Part shown: positions 1-9,589 of the stretch, piece by piece
Layout of the letters: each line of letters starts with the position of its first letter
Numbering within the stretch: position 1 is the stretch's first letter
Assembly: GCA_003427395.1 (NCBI GenBank)
Contig: BFEA01000139.1
Coordinates: forward strand, 2,918,391 to 2,940,724
DNA length: 22,334 nt
From: Chara braunii
Taxonomy: Eukaryota; Streptophyta; Charophyceae; Charales; Characeae
Direction: 5' to 3'
Notes under the pieces: generated by a model
Told to the model about the DNA's origin: nothing
Databases searched by the model: none
The model's input: only the letters and a program-made list of their open reading frames with translations
Program-made: the position numbers and the translations under genes

Positions 1-534
1 ATGGTACTTGCTGAGTCTGAGTCTGTTTGTCTCTTCTTTCTGCATTGAGTCTCTTTTGTCCAGGTGATAGGACTCCGTGTATGAAGGATAGGGCCTCGTT
101 GACCAAACCCACACGGGCTGAGCAGGGCTAAAGACTGTTTCTCACGACTCGACTGTCCCGGAGGACACGAACCCTCCCAAGGACCAGTACTAACCGGCGG
201 GCTGCTCGGGGTGGCACGGTAGGCCCAAACTCTGAGCAGTGGGCTGCACAACGGGCCGTCTAAGTCTTGAGAGAACCTGCTGACCGCGTCGTCCTGTCTG
301 CGATGTTAAAGAATTCTTGAGGAGTTATGGGGGATCTCCTTAAATGCCTCCTGGTTAGCAACAGGTTCTGTAGTGACGGCTGTAGTGATTAGAGTCTAGG
401 CTAGAGACCATAGTTAACAGGGCTCTCTACAAACCATGTGGTCCATAGATTGAGTCAGTCTTAAGTTGAGTCAGCTAAGGGGAGAGTCAAAGTGGTGAGG
501 AGTGGAACCAGCACTTGGTTGTGCGTCTATCACC
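1..534 (+). other. 5' leader of Ty3/gypsy element A (5' LTR off-window)
   Basis: Non-coding stretch before the gag of element A. Essentially its whole length matches, with scattered differences, the leader of element C read on the minus strand (about 19288-19802); both carry the same landmarks, such as GGATCTCCTTAAATGCCTCC. It is therefore transcribed 5' untranslated sequence lying between the primer-binding site and gag. The PBS and 5' LTR of A must lie left of position 1. No other gene is visible here. Confidence 0.75.
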
Positions 535-2600
535 ATGGTTGACACGCGTAGCGTAACGAGCACCTCCCCTTATACGGCAGAGCAGGATGCGAAGGCCGTC
601 GCCATCTTGAAAGAGAGAAGAGAGAAGGAGGAGGCCAAGAAGAAGGCCCTGATGGAGGAACATGCGGCCAAATTGAAGAAGATAGAGGAGGAGATGGCTA
701 GAGAAAAAGAGAGGTTAAAGAAAGACGAAGAAGAGAAGCTCAAGGTGGTAGAAGAGGAGGAAGAGGTAGAAGAACACCCACTGGAAAGGCGAAGGGCAGG
801 AGGAAGACGAGAATCTAGTAGTATAAAAGAAGATCAGATGAAGAAGAAAATTACAGAGTGGGTTGCTGGTTTATCCCTGGGGGAAGAAGAGGAGGCACTG
901 ATGTATGTGCCCAGAGAAGAACAAGAGGCCGCCATGAAAGAGTGGGATGCAGAAGAAGACCCACTCAAGCGGCAGGCGATAGAGGATGAGAAGAGGATGG
1001 AGTGGAAGTTCCGATTGACGAGGGAGAGGAAAAGAAGAATGGAGGTGGCGAAAGAATTAGCGGAGGTAACGAAGCAAAGAGAGCAGATGGCGACGCAGGT
1101 GGACCTATTGGGGAAGATGGAGATAATGGCGAGAAACATAGAGCGTTTGGCACAGGTCCAGGAAGAGCAATATCTGTTTGGTGGAGGACAGGACATTGCT
1201 TTGCGCTCTATATGACTGGGGCTCAGGGACTTCGCAAGGGAATTGGCGACGCATGTGGGCTCAGAGGTGAGGGCCCGCCTAGAGGGCATGAAACGTTATT
1301 GTACGGGCGCCATAGAAGGCGCCATATTGACTACTCCCAAGGAGGAGGAAGCACGTCCCCGTAGGTAGCCGGTCAAGGTCAAGTTCCCGGATTCCTATAG
1401 CGGGAAGAAGGAAGAAAATTTATATAATTGGGAAGCCAATATCAAAACATACGTGCACCTACAGAAAGTCTCCCCGGATGAGCACGTCCTAATAGCCATT
1501 CACGCCCTGAAGGAGGAGGCAACCAGTTTTGCTAGGTCCCTGTGTCGCGCTGCCAACTGCAATGATGATTTAGTCGCCTACTCTGCGTTCACTCCCCTCA
1601 ACGATTTTCTTAAGTTATTGCGCGAACGATTTGCAGATGTCTCGCGCAACGTCAAAGCCTCCGATTGATTGCAAACCATTCACTCTCGACTGTGGAAGAG
1701 TGCTAGGGCACTCAAAGGTGTGATGAGAGTTGTTCGTCGTTCCTGACCATGGGGTTATTGAGGCCCAGTTGGTCAACCTCTTCTACCGGGCTATGCCCGA
1801 ACAATTACGAGGGCAGTTCTTTGAGAAGAGCCAGCAGCCCACCATGACCTACGACGCATTGAGCAGGGAAGTGGTGGCGTTTGAAGCGAGGTCCATGTCA
1901 ATTTCCACTTTTTGGCATAAGGGCCTAAATAAGGGCAAAAAGTGGAAGGGTCGCGCCATCTCGTGTCAAGTCAAGACCAAGGATTGTTTGATCCTTACGT
2001 TAGATGAGGGTGGTGTTGACGAAGTCCCCTACGAGCAAATTGAGTGGGGGCTAGAGGAGGAGGACAGTGGCGTTAGCCAGGGGAGGACTTACGCTGTTGT
2101 CATGGCTGGAGGGAGGCCGCAAGGAGGAGGTAGAGACCAGGGCCAAGGCGGTCGGGCCTCAGGGGGGCGTTCCCAGGGCGATCAGGGGGTGGTTCCAGAG
2201 TAGGAAACCGCCAAGCGGGAGGAAGGGGTCAAGGTCCCCCACAAAACCGTTCAGGGAATAGGTCGCCTAATAGGGGTAATAGATCACCCTATAGGAGAAG
2301 TGGTTGGCACCCAGGTCTGCCACAGGGCCGACCTTGAGAAGATCTGGGCCTGGACCAGCGCGTCTCACAACAACGTGTGGACTAGGGGCAGTGCATATAT
2401 TGCGGTGACCCTGGCCACATCATCAAATATTGTCCAAAGTATAGAGAGGCCCGATCGGCTGCCCAGGGGTCAAAAGGCAGCCGCCGGTAGGGGTAGCAAC
2501 TGCCCCTACCCCAAGGCCATGTGGGGAAATGAGCGCGAGCCGGCAAGAAACTCCCACACCACATGTGCCTATGGCAGAGGTTGCAGGCCGGTCCCTAGAT
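535..2600 (+). pseudogene. gag: Ty3/gypsy gag (capsid/nucleocapsid), element A, broken
   Basis: Gag forms the virus-like particle and binds the element's RNA. I prefer the ATG at 535 (MVDTR) over the in-frame ATG at 502, because it sits in a CACCATGG context, the same start is conserved in element C, and MV-x-TR starts are common in gypsy gags. Roughly residues 20-90 are a Lys/Glu-rich coiled coil. The capsid-like part follows (about 1370-1920), then a Gly/Arg-rich stretch, then a CCHC knuckle (C-x2-C-x4-H-x4-C) at 2392-2433. The frame is interrupted by TGA at 1213, TAG at 1363 and TGA at 1666. Frameshifts lie near 1725 and between 2203 and 2392. Homologous to the gag of C throughout. Non-functional as it stands. 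The end point is approximate. Confidence 0.85.
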
Positions 2601-2602
2601 AG

Positions 2603-3382
2603 TTGTCCAGAGACTGCTTGTGTCAGAGTCTCTCTAGGCACTTCCCTCACAGGTGTGGCCGACGAGCTGAAGGAGAGAATGCCCGCCTGGCCAAGATGAA
2701 GAAGGAGAGTCGAGGACAACTAGTTTTAGTAGACGTAGAAGTTTTTAGAAGTAGAGTAGGAGCCCTTATAGATTCAGGGGCTACTCGTAGTTATATTAGC
2801 CGTAGAGCACTGAAGAAGCTAAGGCTAGGTTGAAAGTCCAAAAATTAGAAGACCCCATAGTTAGTGTCCTCGCAGACAACCACACTACGCGTGTTGAGGA
2901 CTACGTCGAGGGAGTCCAGGCGTATTTCCGTCTAGAGAAAGAGGAAGGTGGAGAAGGTTCCCCATTCCCTAACTCTCCTCGTACAGGACGACCTTCCTTT
3001 TGACGTAGTTCTAGGAATGGACTGGGGAGAGGCAGCCGGGGCCACACTCCATTTCAGAGAGCATGAATGTAGGCTCCCTAGTCCGTCAGGCGGGGTCAAG
3101 ACTGCCCGTTTGTTCCACATGTCAGAAGTAGATGACTCCCTGGCACATTGTTGCCTTAGCGCTCCTGCGTTTGCAAGATTAGTGAAGAAGGAACAGCTAG
3201 AAGAACAGGTTTTTGTAACCTATGTCAGGCCAGTCACTGAGCCTAAAGAGGGAAAGCCCATAGATCCCGCTATTGCCAAGCTGTTGGAAGAGTATGCATA
3301 TTTCACTAAGCAGCCTACGGAAGTAGTCCCGCGGCCCATCCAGCACCGCATTGAGATAGAGCCTGGCAGTAGGACTCCTTAA
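2603..3382 (+). pseudogene. retropepsin-type aspartic protease region, element A, broken
   Basis: The protease processes the Gag-Pol polyprotein. The active-site loop ALIDSGATRSYIS has its DSGA at 2771-2782, as in plant gypsy retropepsins. The C-terminal half shows the usual VVLGMDW motif near 3010. A frameshift near 2830 separates the two halves. The linker towards RT (about 3090-3380) is conserved with C and, more distantly, with the first recognisable part of B. It ends at TAA 3380, where the sister copy C has a sense codon. The in-frame ATG at 2948 is an internal methionine-like codon, not a real start. Confidence 0.82.
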
Positions 3383-5170
3383 GGAGCAGTGTATAGGATG
3401 TCCCCACGGGAATTGGAGGAGCTGCCCAAGTAGTTAGACGAACTCCTAGAGAAGTGTTGGATTAGGCCCAGTTCGTTTCCATTTGGAGCACCTGTTCTAT
3501 GTGTCCCCAAGAAGGAGATAGAGCTTAGGATGTGCATTGACTATAGGGGTCTCAATGCTATCACAGTGAAGAATGCGGAACCCCTGCCCCGTATAGATGA
3601 TCTTTTAGATTGGGTGCAGGGTTGCAAGTATTTTTCGAAGATAGACTTGAAGTCCGGATATCATCAGATAGAGGTCCATCCTGATGATCGGTATAAGACC
3701 GCGTTCCGGAGTAGATATGGGCACTACGAGTTTATAGTTATGCCCTTTGGACTAACCAACGCGCCAACAACTTTTCAGCGTTGTATGAATGACTTGTTTA
3801 GGTCGTGGTTGGACAGGTTTGTAGTAGTCTACTTAGATGACATTCTAGCATTCAGTAGGACCCTCCAGGAGCATGAGGGTCATCTGAGGCAGGTCTTGGA
3901 GAAACTGAGAGATGCTAACTTCAAGATCAACGCAAAGAAGTGCGAATGGGCAAAGACCCAAGTTCTATATCTCGGCCATGTCTTAGACGGAGACGATATT
4001 AAGCCAGAAGATAGCAAGGTCGCAGCGATTAGAGATTGGCCTACACACCGCACGTTGACAAAACTGCGGTCATTCTTAGGCCTAGCGAATTACTATAGGA
4101 AGTTTGTGCGCAACTTCTCCACCATCGCTGCACCCCTTCGTAGGTTGCTGAAGAAAAAAACAATCTGGAAGTGGGATAAGGACTGCACGTCTGCCATGAA
4201 GAAGTTGAAGCAGGCGTTGATAGAGGTAGCCGATCCGTTCTTATCGTTCGTCATCACTACGGGCGCGAGCCAGTATGGAATAGGCGTTGTGTTACTGCAA
4301 GATGACGGCAACGGATATAGACCCGTAGAGTTCATGTCTGCTAGGATGCCTTCAGAGAAGGTCGCGACATCCACCTATGAGAGGGAACTCTACGCTCTCA
4401 GGCAAGCATTAGAACACTGGAAGCACTACTTGCTTGGGAGGCACTTCAAAGTCTATTCAGACCACGAGACATTAAGGTGGTTGAAGACTCAGGCCAAGAT
4501 GACTAGGTGGGCCGCAGAGCTAGACCAATATGATTTTGAGCTCAAGCCAGTAAAAGGGAAGTATAATGTGGTTGTGGATGCTCTGAGTAGGAGAGCTGAC
4601 TACTTTGGAGCAATAGTCCATTATCTGGATATAAGGAGAGACCTGCAACAGAAAGTTAGAGAGGCGTATGCGCAGGACCCTATTTATAGCGACCTCCTCA
4701 AGAGACTTAAGGAGGCTCCAGAGACCGAGCCAAATTACCGCGCTATAGAGGAGTTGCTATTTGAGAAGACTAATGTAGCAGACCGCTTGTGCATTCCCAA
4801 CAGTGAGGAGATTCGTAGCCTGATCCTAGGGGAATGTCACGATACAGAGGGACATTTCAATTGGCAAAAGACTCTAGCCAATCTGATGCACGCGTACACT
4901 TGGCCAGGGATGAAAAATGATTGCATAGAGCATGTCCGCAGTTGTAAGGTTTACCAGAGGAATAAGACTACTACGCGTACCCCACTAGGTCTTCTCATAC
5001 CCCTGCCTATTCCTGATCAGCCAGGAGATTCAGTGTCCATTGATTTTATGGCCGCTGGCGTCAAGAGTAGGCATGGCAAGAGCCAAGTCATGGTCATAGT
5101 TGATAGATTTAGTAAGTATGCTGTTTTTGTCCCATTACCTACAAAAGCTCGAACTGAGCTAGTAATTTAG
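3383..5170 (+). pseudogene. pol: reverse transcriptase, RNase H and N-terminal integrase, element A
   Basis: This is the longest surviving open stretch of the element (3530-5170). RT copies the element RNA: motif A reads SKIDLKSGYHQ and the catalytic YLDD is at 3830-3841. RNase H removes the RNA strand and covers about 4230-4600 (YERELYAL, SDHETL and DALSRR motifs). Its first catalytic Asp, in TTDAS of C and B, is Gly here (GGC at 4262-4264), so the domain is probably inactive. A 5-residue deletion just before it removes a segment present in C. The integrase zinc finger and the first catalytic Asp (5102-5104) follow. The RT N-terminus upstream of 3530 is recognisable but interrupted by TAG at 3431. 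TAG at 5168 stops the frame inside integrase; the same frame continues beyond. Confidence 0.9.
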
Positions 5171-5640
5171 AAGTTTTTTTATCATTGGGTCAGTGAACAC
5201 GGGGTTCCACTTTCCATAGTTAGTGATAGAGACACCCGGTTCACTAGTCAGAACCGGCAGGAGTTGATGAGAGTCTATGGCTCCAAGTTGTTGATGTCAT
5301 CTGGCCGTCATCCAGAGACTAACGGTCAGGCGGAACAGATGAACAAGATCCTGCAACAAGTTCTGCGTATGTACATTAGACCGGATCAGATCAATTGGGA
5401 GGAGATGTTGCCCAAGGTAGCAGTGCGTACAATAACAGCGTGCATTTGTCTACCTGCCGCACTCCCAACGAGTTGCATAAGTCCTTTAGACCACGCTGAT
5501 TCACAAGCTACTGCCCGGTACTAGGGAGTTTGCGTTACAGCACGAGAAAGAGTTAGCTAACGTAGTAGAGAACCTCAGGAAGGCCCAACACCGAATGATA
5601 AAACAAGCTAATAAGCACCGTCGCTCGTCCCAGTTTAAGT
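5171..5640 (+). pseudogene. integrase core, second half, element A, frameshifted
   Basis: Continues the frame of the preceding block after TAG 5168. The second catalytic Asp (IVSD, 5225-5227) and the Glu of the TNGQAEQ motif (5333-5335) are 35 residues apart, giving a complete DD35E set together with Asp 5102. A frameshift near 5425 breaks the conserved segment after the catalytic Glu. From there the reading is recoverable only in another frame, up to a TAG in the segment before the GPY/F module. Catalytic residues survive but the reading frame does not. Confidence 0.8.
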
Positions 5641-6100
5641 AGGCGACCTGGTCTGGGTCAAGTCTAAAGAGTTTGCTCCTGAGGAAAACATCTCGCAGAA
5701 GTTACTGCCCGCATATAGAGGACCGTGGCCAGTTCTAGAAGTTAAGGGCGGAGAGGATGGGCCGTCCTACACAGTAGAGATCCCAGCACACCTCCACACC
5801 TACCCTGTGTTTCATGCCTCAAAGTTATTGTCGTGTGTCACAAGTCAACAGTTTCCATCTAGGAGATCCATGATTCCTCCAGACATGGACGGAAGATGTG
5901 ACATTGACGGCATTGTAGGTGAAGACGTGTTCAGAACAGGAGGTAGAGGTCGTCCGCAAAAGCAATACAAGGTCCACTTTGCTTATCAGGAACCAGAGGA
6001 CGACCGCTGGTTTACTAGAACAGAGCTTCTAGAAACAGCTCCCGACATAGTTAGAGCCTACGAGAGAGATAAGAAAGGTAAAGGTCCGGCCTTGGACTGA
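5641..6100 (+). pseudogene. integrase C-terminus (GPY/F-like) plus chromodomain, element A
   Basis: A GPWPV motif near 5720 marks the GPY/F-like integrase tail, followed by YPVFHASKLL. The chromodomain covers about 5885-6060, ends with APDIVRAYERD, and stops at 6098-6100. Chromodomains of chromoviruses steer integration towards chromatin marks. In A the leading aromatic (MDGRY in C and B) is Cys, which would weaken methyl-lysine binding. An RGRP segment (5945-5956) interrupts the usual fold at the strand before QYKV. A frameshift near 5640 separates this part from the integrase core. Confidence 0.8.
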
Positions 6101-6488
6101 GTTATTCTCAGAGGACCTCGAATCTAGGCCGGCGGGAGTGAAATGGTTTTCACCTTCTAGCAGTAGCAAATGCAGATCCCAAGGCTCGATCCCTAGTTCT
6201 GACCTTACCTGTGTACAATATCGAGTTGACCCCTGCGTGTTTGAACCCGTGAGCTGTGTTTTGTTAGTTGTTGTTTGTCTATCGTAGGACTGTGCAGTTG
6301 TAGCGATTTGATCTATAGGTCTGTTGAGTAGGGGTCACAGCTATGTAGAGGTCGTAGCTATAGGTCTATTGAAAGGTCAAGGTCGTAGCTGCTACAGCCC
6401 TGAAAGGTCAAGGGCGTAGCTGCTACAGTACCCGAAGGGCCAAGTCCACAGACTTCCGGAAGGTCCCGGAAGTGGCCTTTCAAAGTGG
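6101..6488 (+). other. 3' untranslated region of element A
   Basis: Non-coding stretch between the pol stop and the 3' LTR. It aligns along its length with the matching region of C (12148-12530, minus strand), including the landmark TTCTCAGAGGACCTCGAAT. It holds a 31-bp tandem repeat with units starting at 6371 and 6402, built on GAAAGGTCAAGG and GTAGCTGCTACAG, and a perfect palindrome CTTCCGGAAG near 6455 that C shares. The polypurine tract should lie at its right end, but it is not clean, so the LTR boundary is soft. Confidence 0.6.
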
Positions 6489-7090
6489 TGCAGCCAACCT
6501 CGGTACGTTGGCAGTGCGACTGCAGTGAGTTTGCGGTGCAAACCCATGCAGTCAGCGGTACCGGTCCAGTCAGTCCAGTCCAGTCCAGCAAGTACCATGA
6601 GGGACTGTGTGCACCATGGGCCGATGGAAAAGGGCAGACCAGCGAGTTACAAAAGTATAAATTCAGAGGCAGCGCCCAACCATGCATTGATTCCTGCGTA
6701 AGCCATGCGGAAGCGCTGCCATAGCGACTTGTGCGAGGTGGTCTGCAGTGAGCCCGAGGACGAAGTGGGCGAGAAGGAGGTTAGCCATAGCGATAGGGTA
6801 GCAACGGCCATAGTCGTCATAGCTATAGGTGTGTGCGGGTGTGTGCGAGTGTACAGGGTGTTGCGTGTGGGATATCCAGTGTGATCCGGTGTGTGAACAA
6901 CAGCGTTGTGTGAGTGACGAACATAGATTTGTATAGGCGCTGATGCGCCATAGCCATCTGAAGTGAGAGTGTATCTGAACTGTGTTCTTGGTTGCCTTAT
7001 CTCTGAGTTTTGAGTGGGCGCTTGTCGCCAATTTGCTGCGCAACCTATTTGCATGCATGTGAAGTGTGAATGAAAGTGAGTCTGATTGCA
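6489..7090 (+). repeat. 3' LTR of element A
   Basis: Homologous to the two LTRs of element C in inverted orientation, and ending in the same GAGTCTGATTGCA. The right edge is firm, because 7091 onward is protease coding sequence of a different element. The left edge is placed at the TG at 6489, where A and C share AGTGGTG followed by CCAACCT; this is uncertain by tens of bases. The LTR carries a TATA-type promoter. The 5' partner lies outside the window, so LTR divergence cannot be read here. Confidence 0.7.
6656..6662 (+). promoter_or_regulatory. TATA box of element A LTR
   Basis: TATAAAT in an AAAAGTATAAATTCAGAGGC context. The same AAAAGTATAAAT block is present in both LTRs of C. It would set the start of the retrotransposon transcript a few tens of bases downstream. 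Promoter activity is inferred, not shown. Confidence 0.55.
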
Positions 7091-7375
7091 AGACCCTGAG
7101 ATCAAATATAAAGAGAAAATTGTGAAAATTAAGAATGAAAATGACAATTTGAAAACCATCAAACTATATCACAAATCAGGTTTGGACTCTAAATTATTTT
7201 TCTGTTGTATATCGTGCATTTTGATCAATGGTTGTAAAGAAGAAGTTGGCCCAAGAGGTGATGATGGCGTTAGTAAAAACTGTTGGTGAATATTCCTCCT
7301 CCTACCCTCCTTCTATTGAAAAACTACTTGACGAATGTAAGGACCTGCAGAATGAACCAAAGGGGGGTAAGTGAA
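7091..7375 (+). pseudogene. protease C-terminal end and linker, element B, 5'-interrupted
   Basis: Weak but collinear similarity to the protease-RT linker of A. KTIKLYHKSGLDSK near 7140 matches the KTARLFHM segment of A, and a VVKKKLAQEV-like segment at 7231 matches the LVKKEQLEEQV segment of A. Two frameshifts occur between 7220 and 7375. The coding similarity begins directly at the end of the LTR of A with no gag or protease active site before it, so the front of B was cut off, most simply by the insertion of A. AT-richer than A and C. Confidence 0.65.
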
Positions 7376-9056
7376 AGGAAGATAAAACATACCATTGAGA
7401 TTGTTCCTAGAAGTAAAATTCCCAAAGGACCAATCTATCATATGTTCCCGAAGGAACTTGATGAATTGAGAAAACAACTGCACAAACTAATTGATAAGGG
7501 ATGAATCATACCTAGCTTTTCTCCTTATGGGGCTCCTGTTTTGTTTGTTCCCAAAAAGGAAGGTGAGTTACGACTCTCCATTGACTATCGAGGCTTGGAC
7601 GCGGTCACTATGAAGAATGTCGAACCCCTCCCTCGAATTGACGATCTTCTAGACCAATTGCAAGGATGCAGGTACTTCAGTAAAATTGACTTGAAGTCCA
7701 ACTAGCATCAGATTGACGTAGCCCCTGAGGATCAACGCAAGACGACCTTCGGAACAAGGTATGGTCATTATGAGTTCGTAGTGATGTCGTTTGGGTTGAC
7801 TAATGCACCTGCCACCTTCCAAAGGTCAATGAATGAGTTGTTTAGAGAATGGTTGGACCAATTCGTAGTAGTATACCTTGATGATATCCTGGTCTTCAAC
7901 AAGACATTGAAAGACCATGAAAAACATCTGCGTGTGGTCCTACAAAAACTGAAAGAAGGAAATTTCAAATGGAATATCCTGGTCTTCAACAAGACATTGA
8001 AAGACCATGAAAAGCATCTGCGTGTGGTCCTACAAAAACTGAAAGAAGGAAATTTCAAATGGAATCCTAAGAAGCCCGAGTTTGCAAAGTTTGAAGTTCT
8101 ATACATAGGACACGTTGTGAATGAAGATGGATTGAGACCAGAGGGAAATAAAATTACTGTTATAAGAGATTGGCGTAAGCCGAAAACACTAACTGACTTG
8201 CGCTCTTTCCTATTGGCCAGCTATTATAGGAAGTTTGTTAGGAATTTGTCCTCCATAGCTACTCCAATGAGGAGGCTTCTGAAGAAAGAAACTATTTGGC
8301 TTTGGGACAAAGACTGTGAGTTTGCATTTAGAAAGCTAAAGTATGCGCTCACTCACTATCATGTGTTAAAGATTGCAAACTCATTCTTACCTTTTGTTGT
8401 GACCACTGACGCAAGTCAATATGGGATTGGGGTTGTATTGCATCAAAATGATGGGAAGGGCTACCGACCAATTGAGTTCATGTCCTGCCAACTCCCTTCG
8501 GACAAAGTAGCAAACTCAACCTACGAGAGATAACTATTTGCACTATTGCAAGCTCTACATACATGGAAACACTACCTCTTAGGTAGGCACTCCAAAATCT
8601 ACTCAGACCACGAGACCCTGAAGTGGCTTAAGACACAACCTTGTCTTATTGACAAGCTTGTCAGATGACCGACAATTATTGATACTTACGATTGTGAGTT
8701 GAAAAGCATAAAGGGTAGGTACAATGCGGTTGCTGACACTCTCATACGCAGAAGTGACTTCTTTGGAACAACTGTCACCTACCTGGAAATTGGAAACGAT
8801 CTCAAGGATAAGATCCAAAAAGGATATGCCACTGACGAAATTTGGCATCCTATTATAGACAATCTACAATCTAATCCTAAACGTTTTCTTGACTACCAAA
8901 TGGCAGACAAAATACTTTTCTTCATTGATGGAAATGGACAAAAAATTTGTGTTCCACACAACGAACCTACCAAGAGTGTAATTCTTGGTGAATGGCATGA
9001 CACTAAAGGACGCATTGGGTTCCAAAAGACTTTTGCCAATATCTGAGAACACTTTG
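7376..9056 (+). pseudogene. pol: reverse transcriptase, RNase H and integrase N-terminus, element B
   Basis: One reading frame runs through this block, broken only by substitutions: TGA 7502, TAG 7703, TAA 8531, TGA 8666 and TGA 9044. RT motif A (SKIDLKS) and the catalytic YLDD (7874-7885) are present. Immediately after YLDD, 30 residues starting ILVFNKTLKDHEKH are duplicated in tandem, which should disrupt the palm/thumb transition. RNase H (about 8395-8770) keeps TTDAS and SDHETL, but it has a stop after YER. The integrase zinc-finger histidine region follows and is interrupted by a TIR element at 9057. The protein differs from A and C at many positions, so B is a separate lineage within the same clade. 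Confidence 0.87.
7884..8063 (+). repeat. 90-bp in-frame tandem duplication in element B RT
   Basis: Positions 7884-7973 are repeated at 7974-8063 with a single mismatch (A at 7924, G at 8014). The unit is a multiple of three, so the frame is kept and 30 residues are doubled. A and C carry one copy, so this is a derived duplication. The near-identity suggests it is younger than the stop codons around it, or has been kept homogeneous. Confidence 0.95.
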
Positions 9057-9584
9057 CCAAGGACCCCATAGGACCGCGGAAAGGAAAAACTTTGTCGCAA
9101 ACTGTTTCCAGGACCCCACATCCTGCCGCAAACGTCCTGGAAAAGATGAATTTTCTTCCGCAAACCCTTTTCAAGGACTCCACACACCGAAGATTGCGGC
9201 TTGGAAAAACATCGTTTTGTGTTTTCACATAGTCCGCGGCCTGGAAAAGTCTCACGGGAGGATTCCTCGCCGAAATTTTGTGCCGACTCTAGAGGGTAGG
9301 GGGGAGGGCATGTCTTTCCTGGAAAAGTCTCACGGGAGGCAGCAGCCAATAGCGATGAAGAGTGCCACCAAAAAAAAAAAAAAAAGGAAAAAAACAAAAC
9401 AAAACAAACGAGTGCCAACGGAAACAGGCAATGATTGGCTCAACTGATTTCCAAAGGGTTTTCCAACAGCATTTGGTCCTCTGCGATGGGGCCCCGGAAA
9501 AAGTACTTTCCAACTTTCCAAAATGACTTGCCCACTTTTCATGGGCGAACGTTTTTTCCATCCGCACTGCAGTGGGGTCCTTGC
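9057..9584. mobile_element. 528-bp non-autonomous TIR transposon (MITE-like) inside element B
   Basis: The ends are CCAAGGACCCCA (9057-9068) and TGGGGTCCTTGC (9573-9584), inverted matches at 11 of 12 positions. Similarity continues imperfectly inward (GCGGA and GGAAAAA blocks). The direct repeat CTTTG flanks it (9052-9056 and 9585-9589). Removing the insert with one repeat leaves the integrase frame of B continuous. There is no transposase; open frames inside are short. The interior has CCTGGAAAA-type motifs, a 21-bp direct repeat (9241-9261 and 9319-9339) and an A-rich run near 9370. Superfamily is unclear: a 5-bp duplication does not fit hAT (8) or Harbinger (3) well. Confidence 0.68.
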
Positions 9585-9589
9585 CTTTG

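Noticed and set aside
502-534. Upstream in-frame ATG as the gag start of element A
   Set aside because: The ATG at 535 has the better CACCATGG context and the conserved MVDTR start; the upstream codons are less conserved between A and C.
834-1289. Open frames antisense to, or out of frame with, the gag of A
   Set aside because: Overlap the supported gag frame and have low-complexity composition; no counterpart is supported in C.
6358-7162. Minus-strand open frames over the LTR of A
   Set aside because: They cross the LTR boundary and the start of element B, so they cannot be one gene; no family features.
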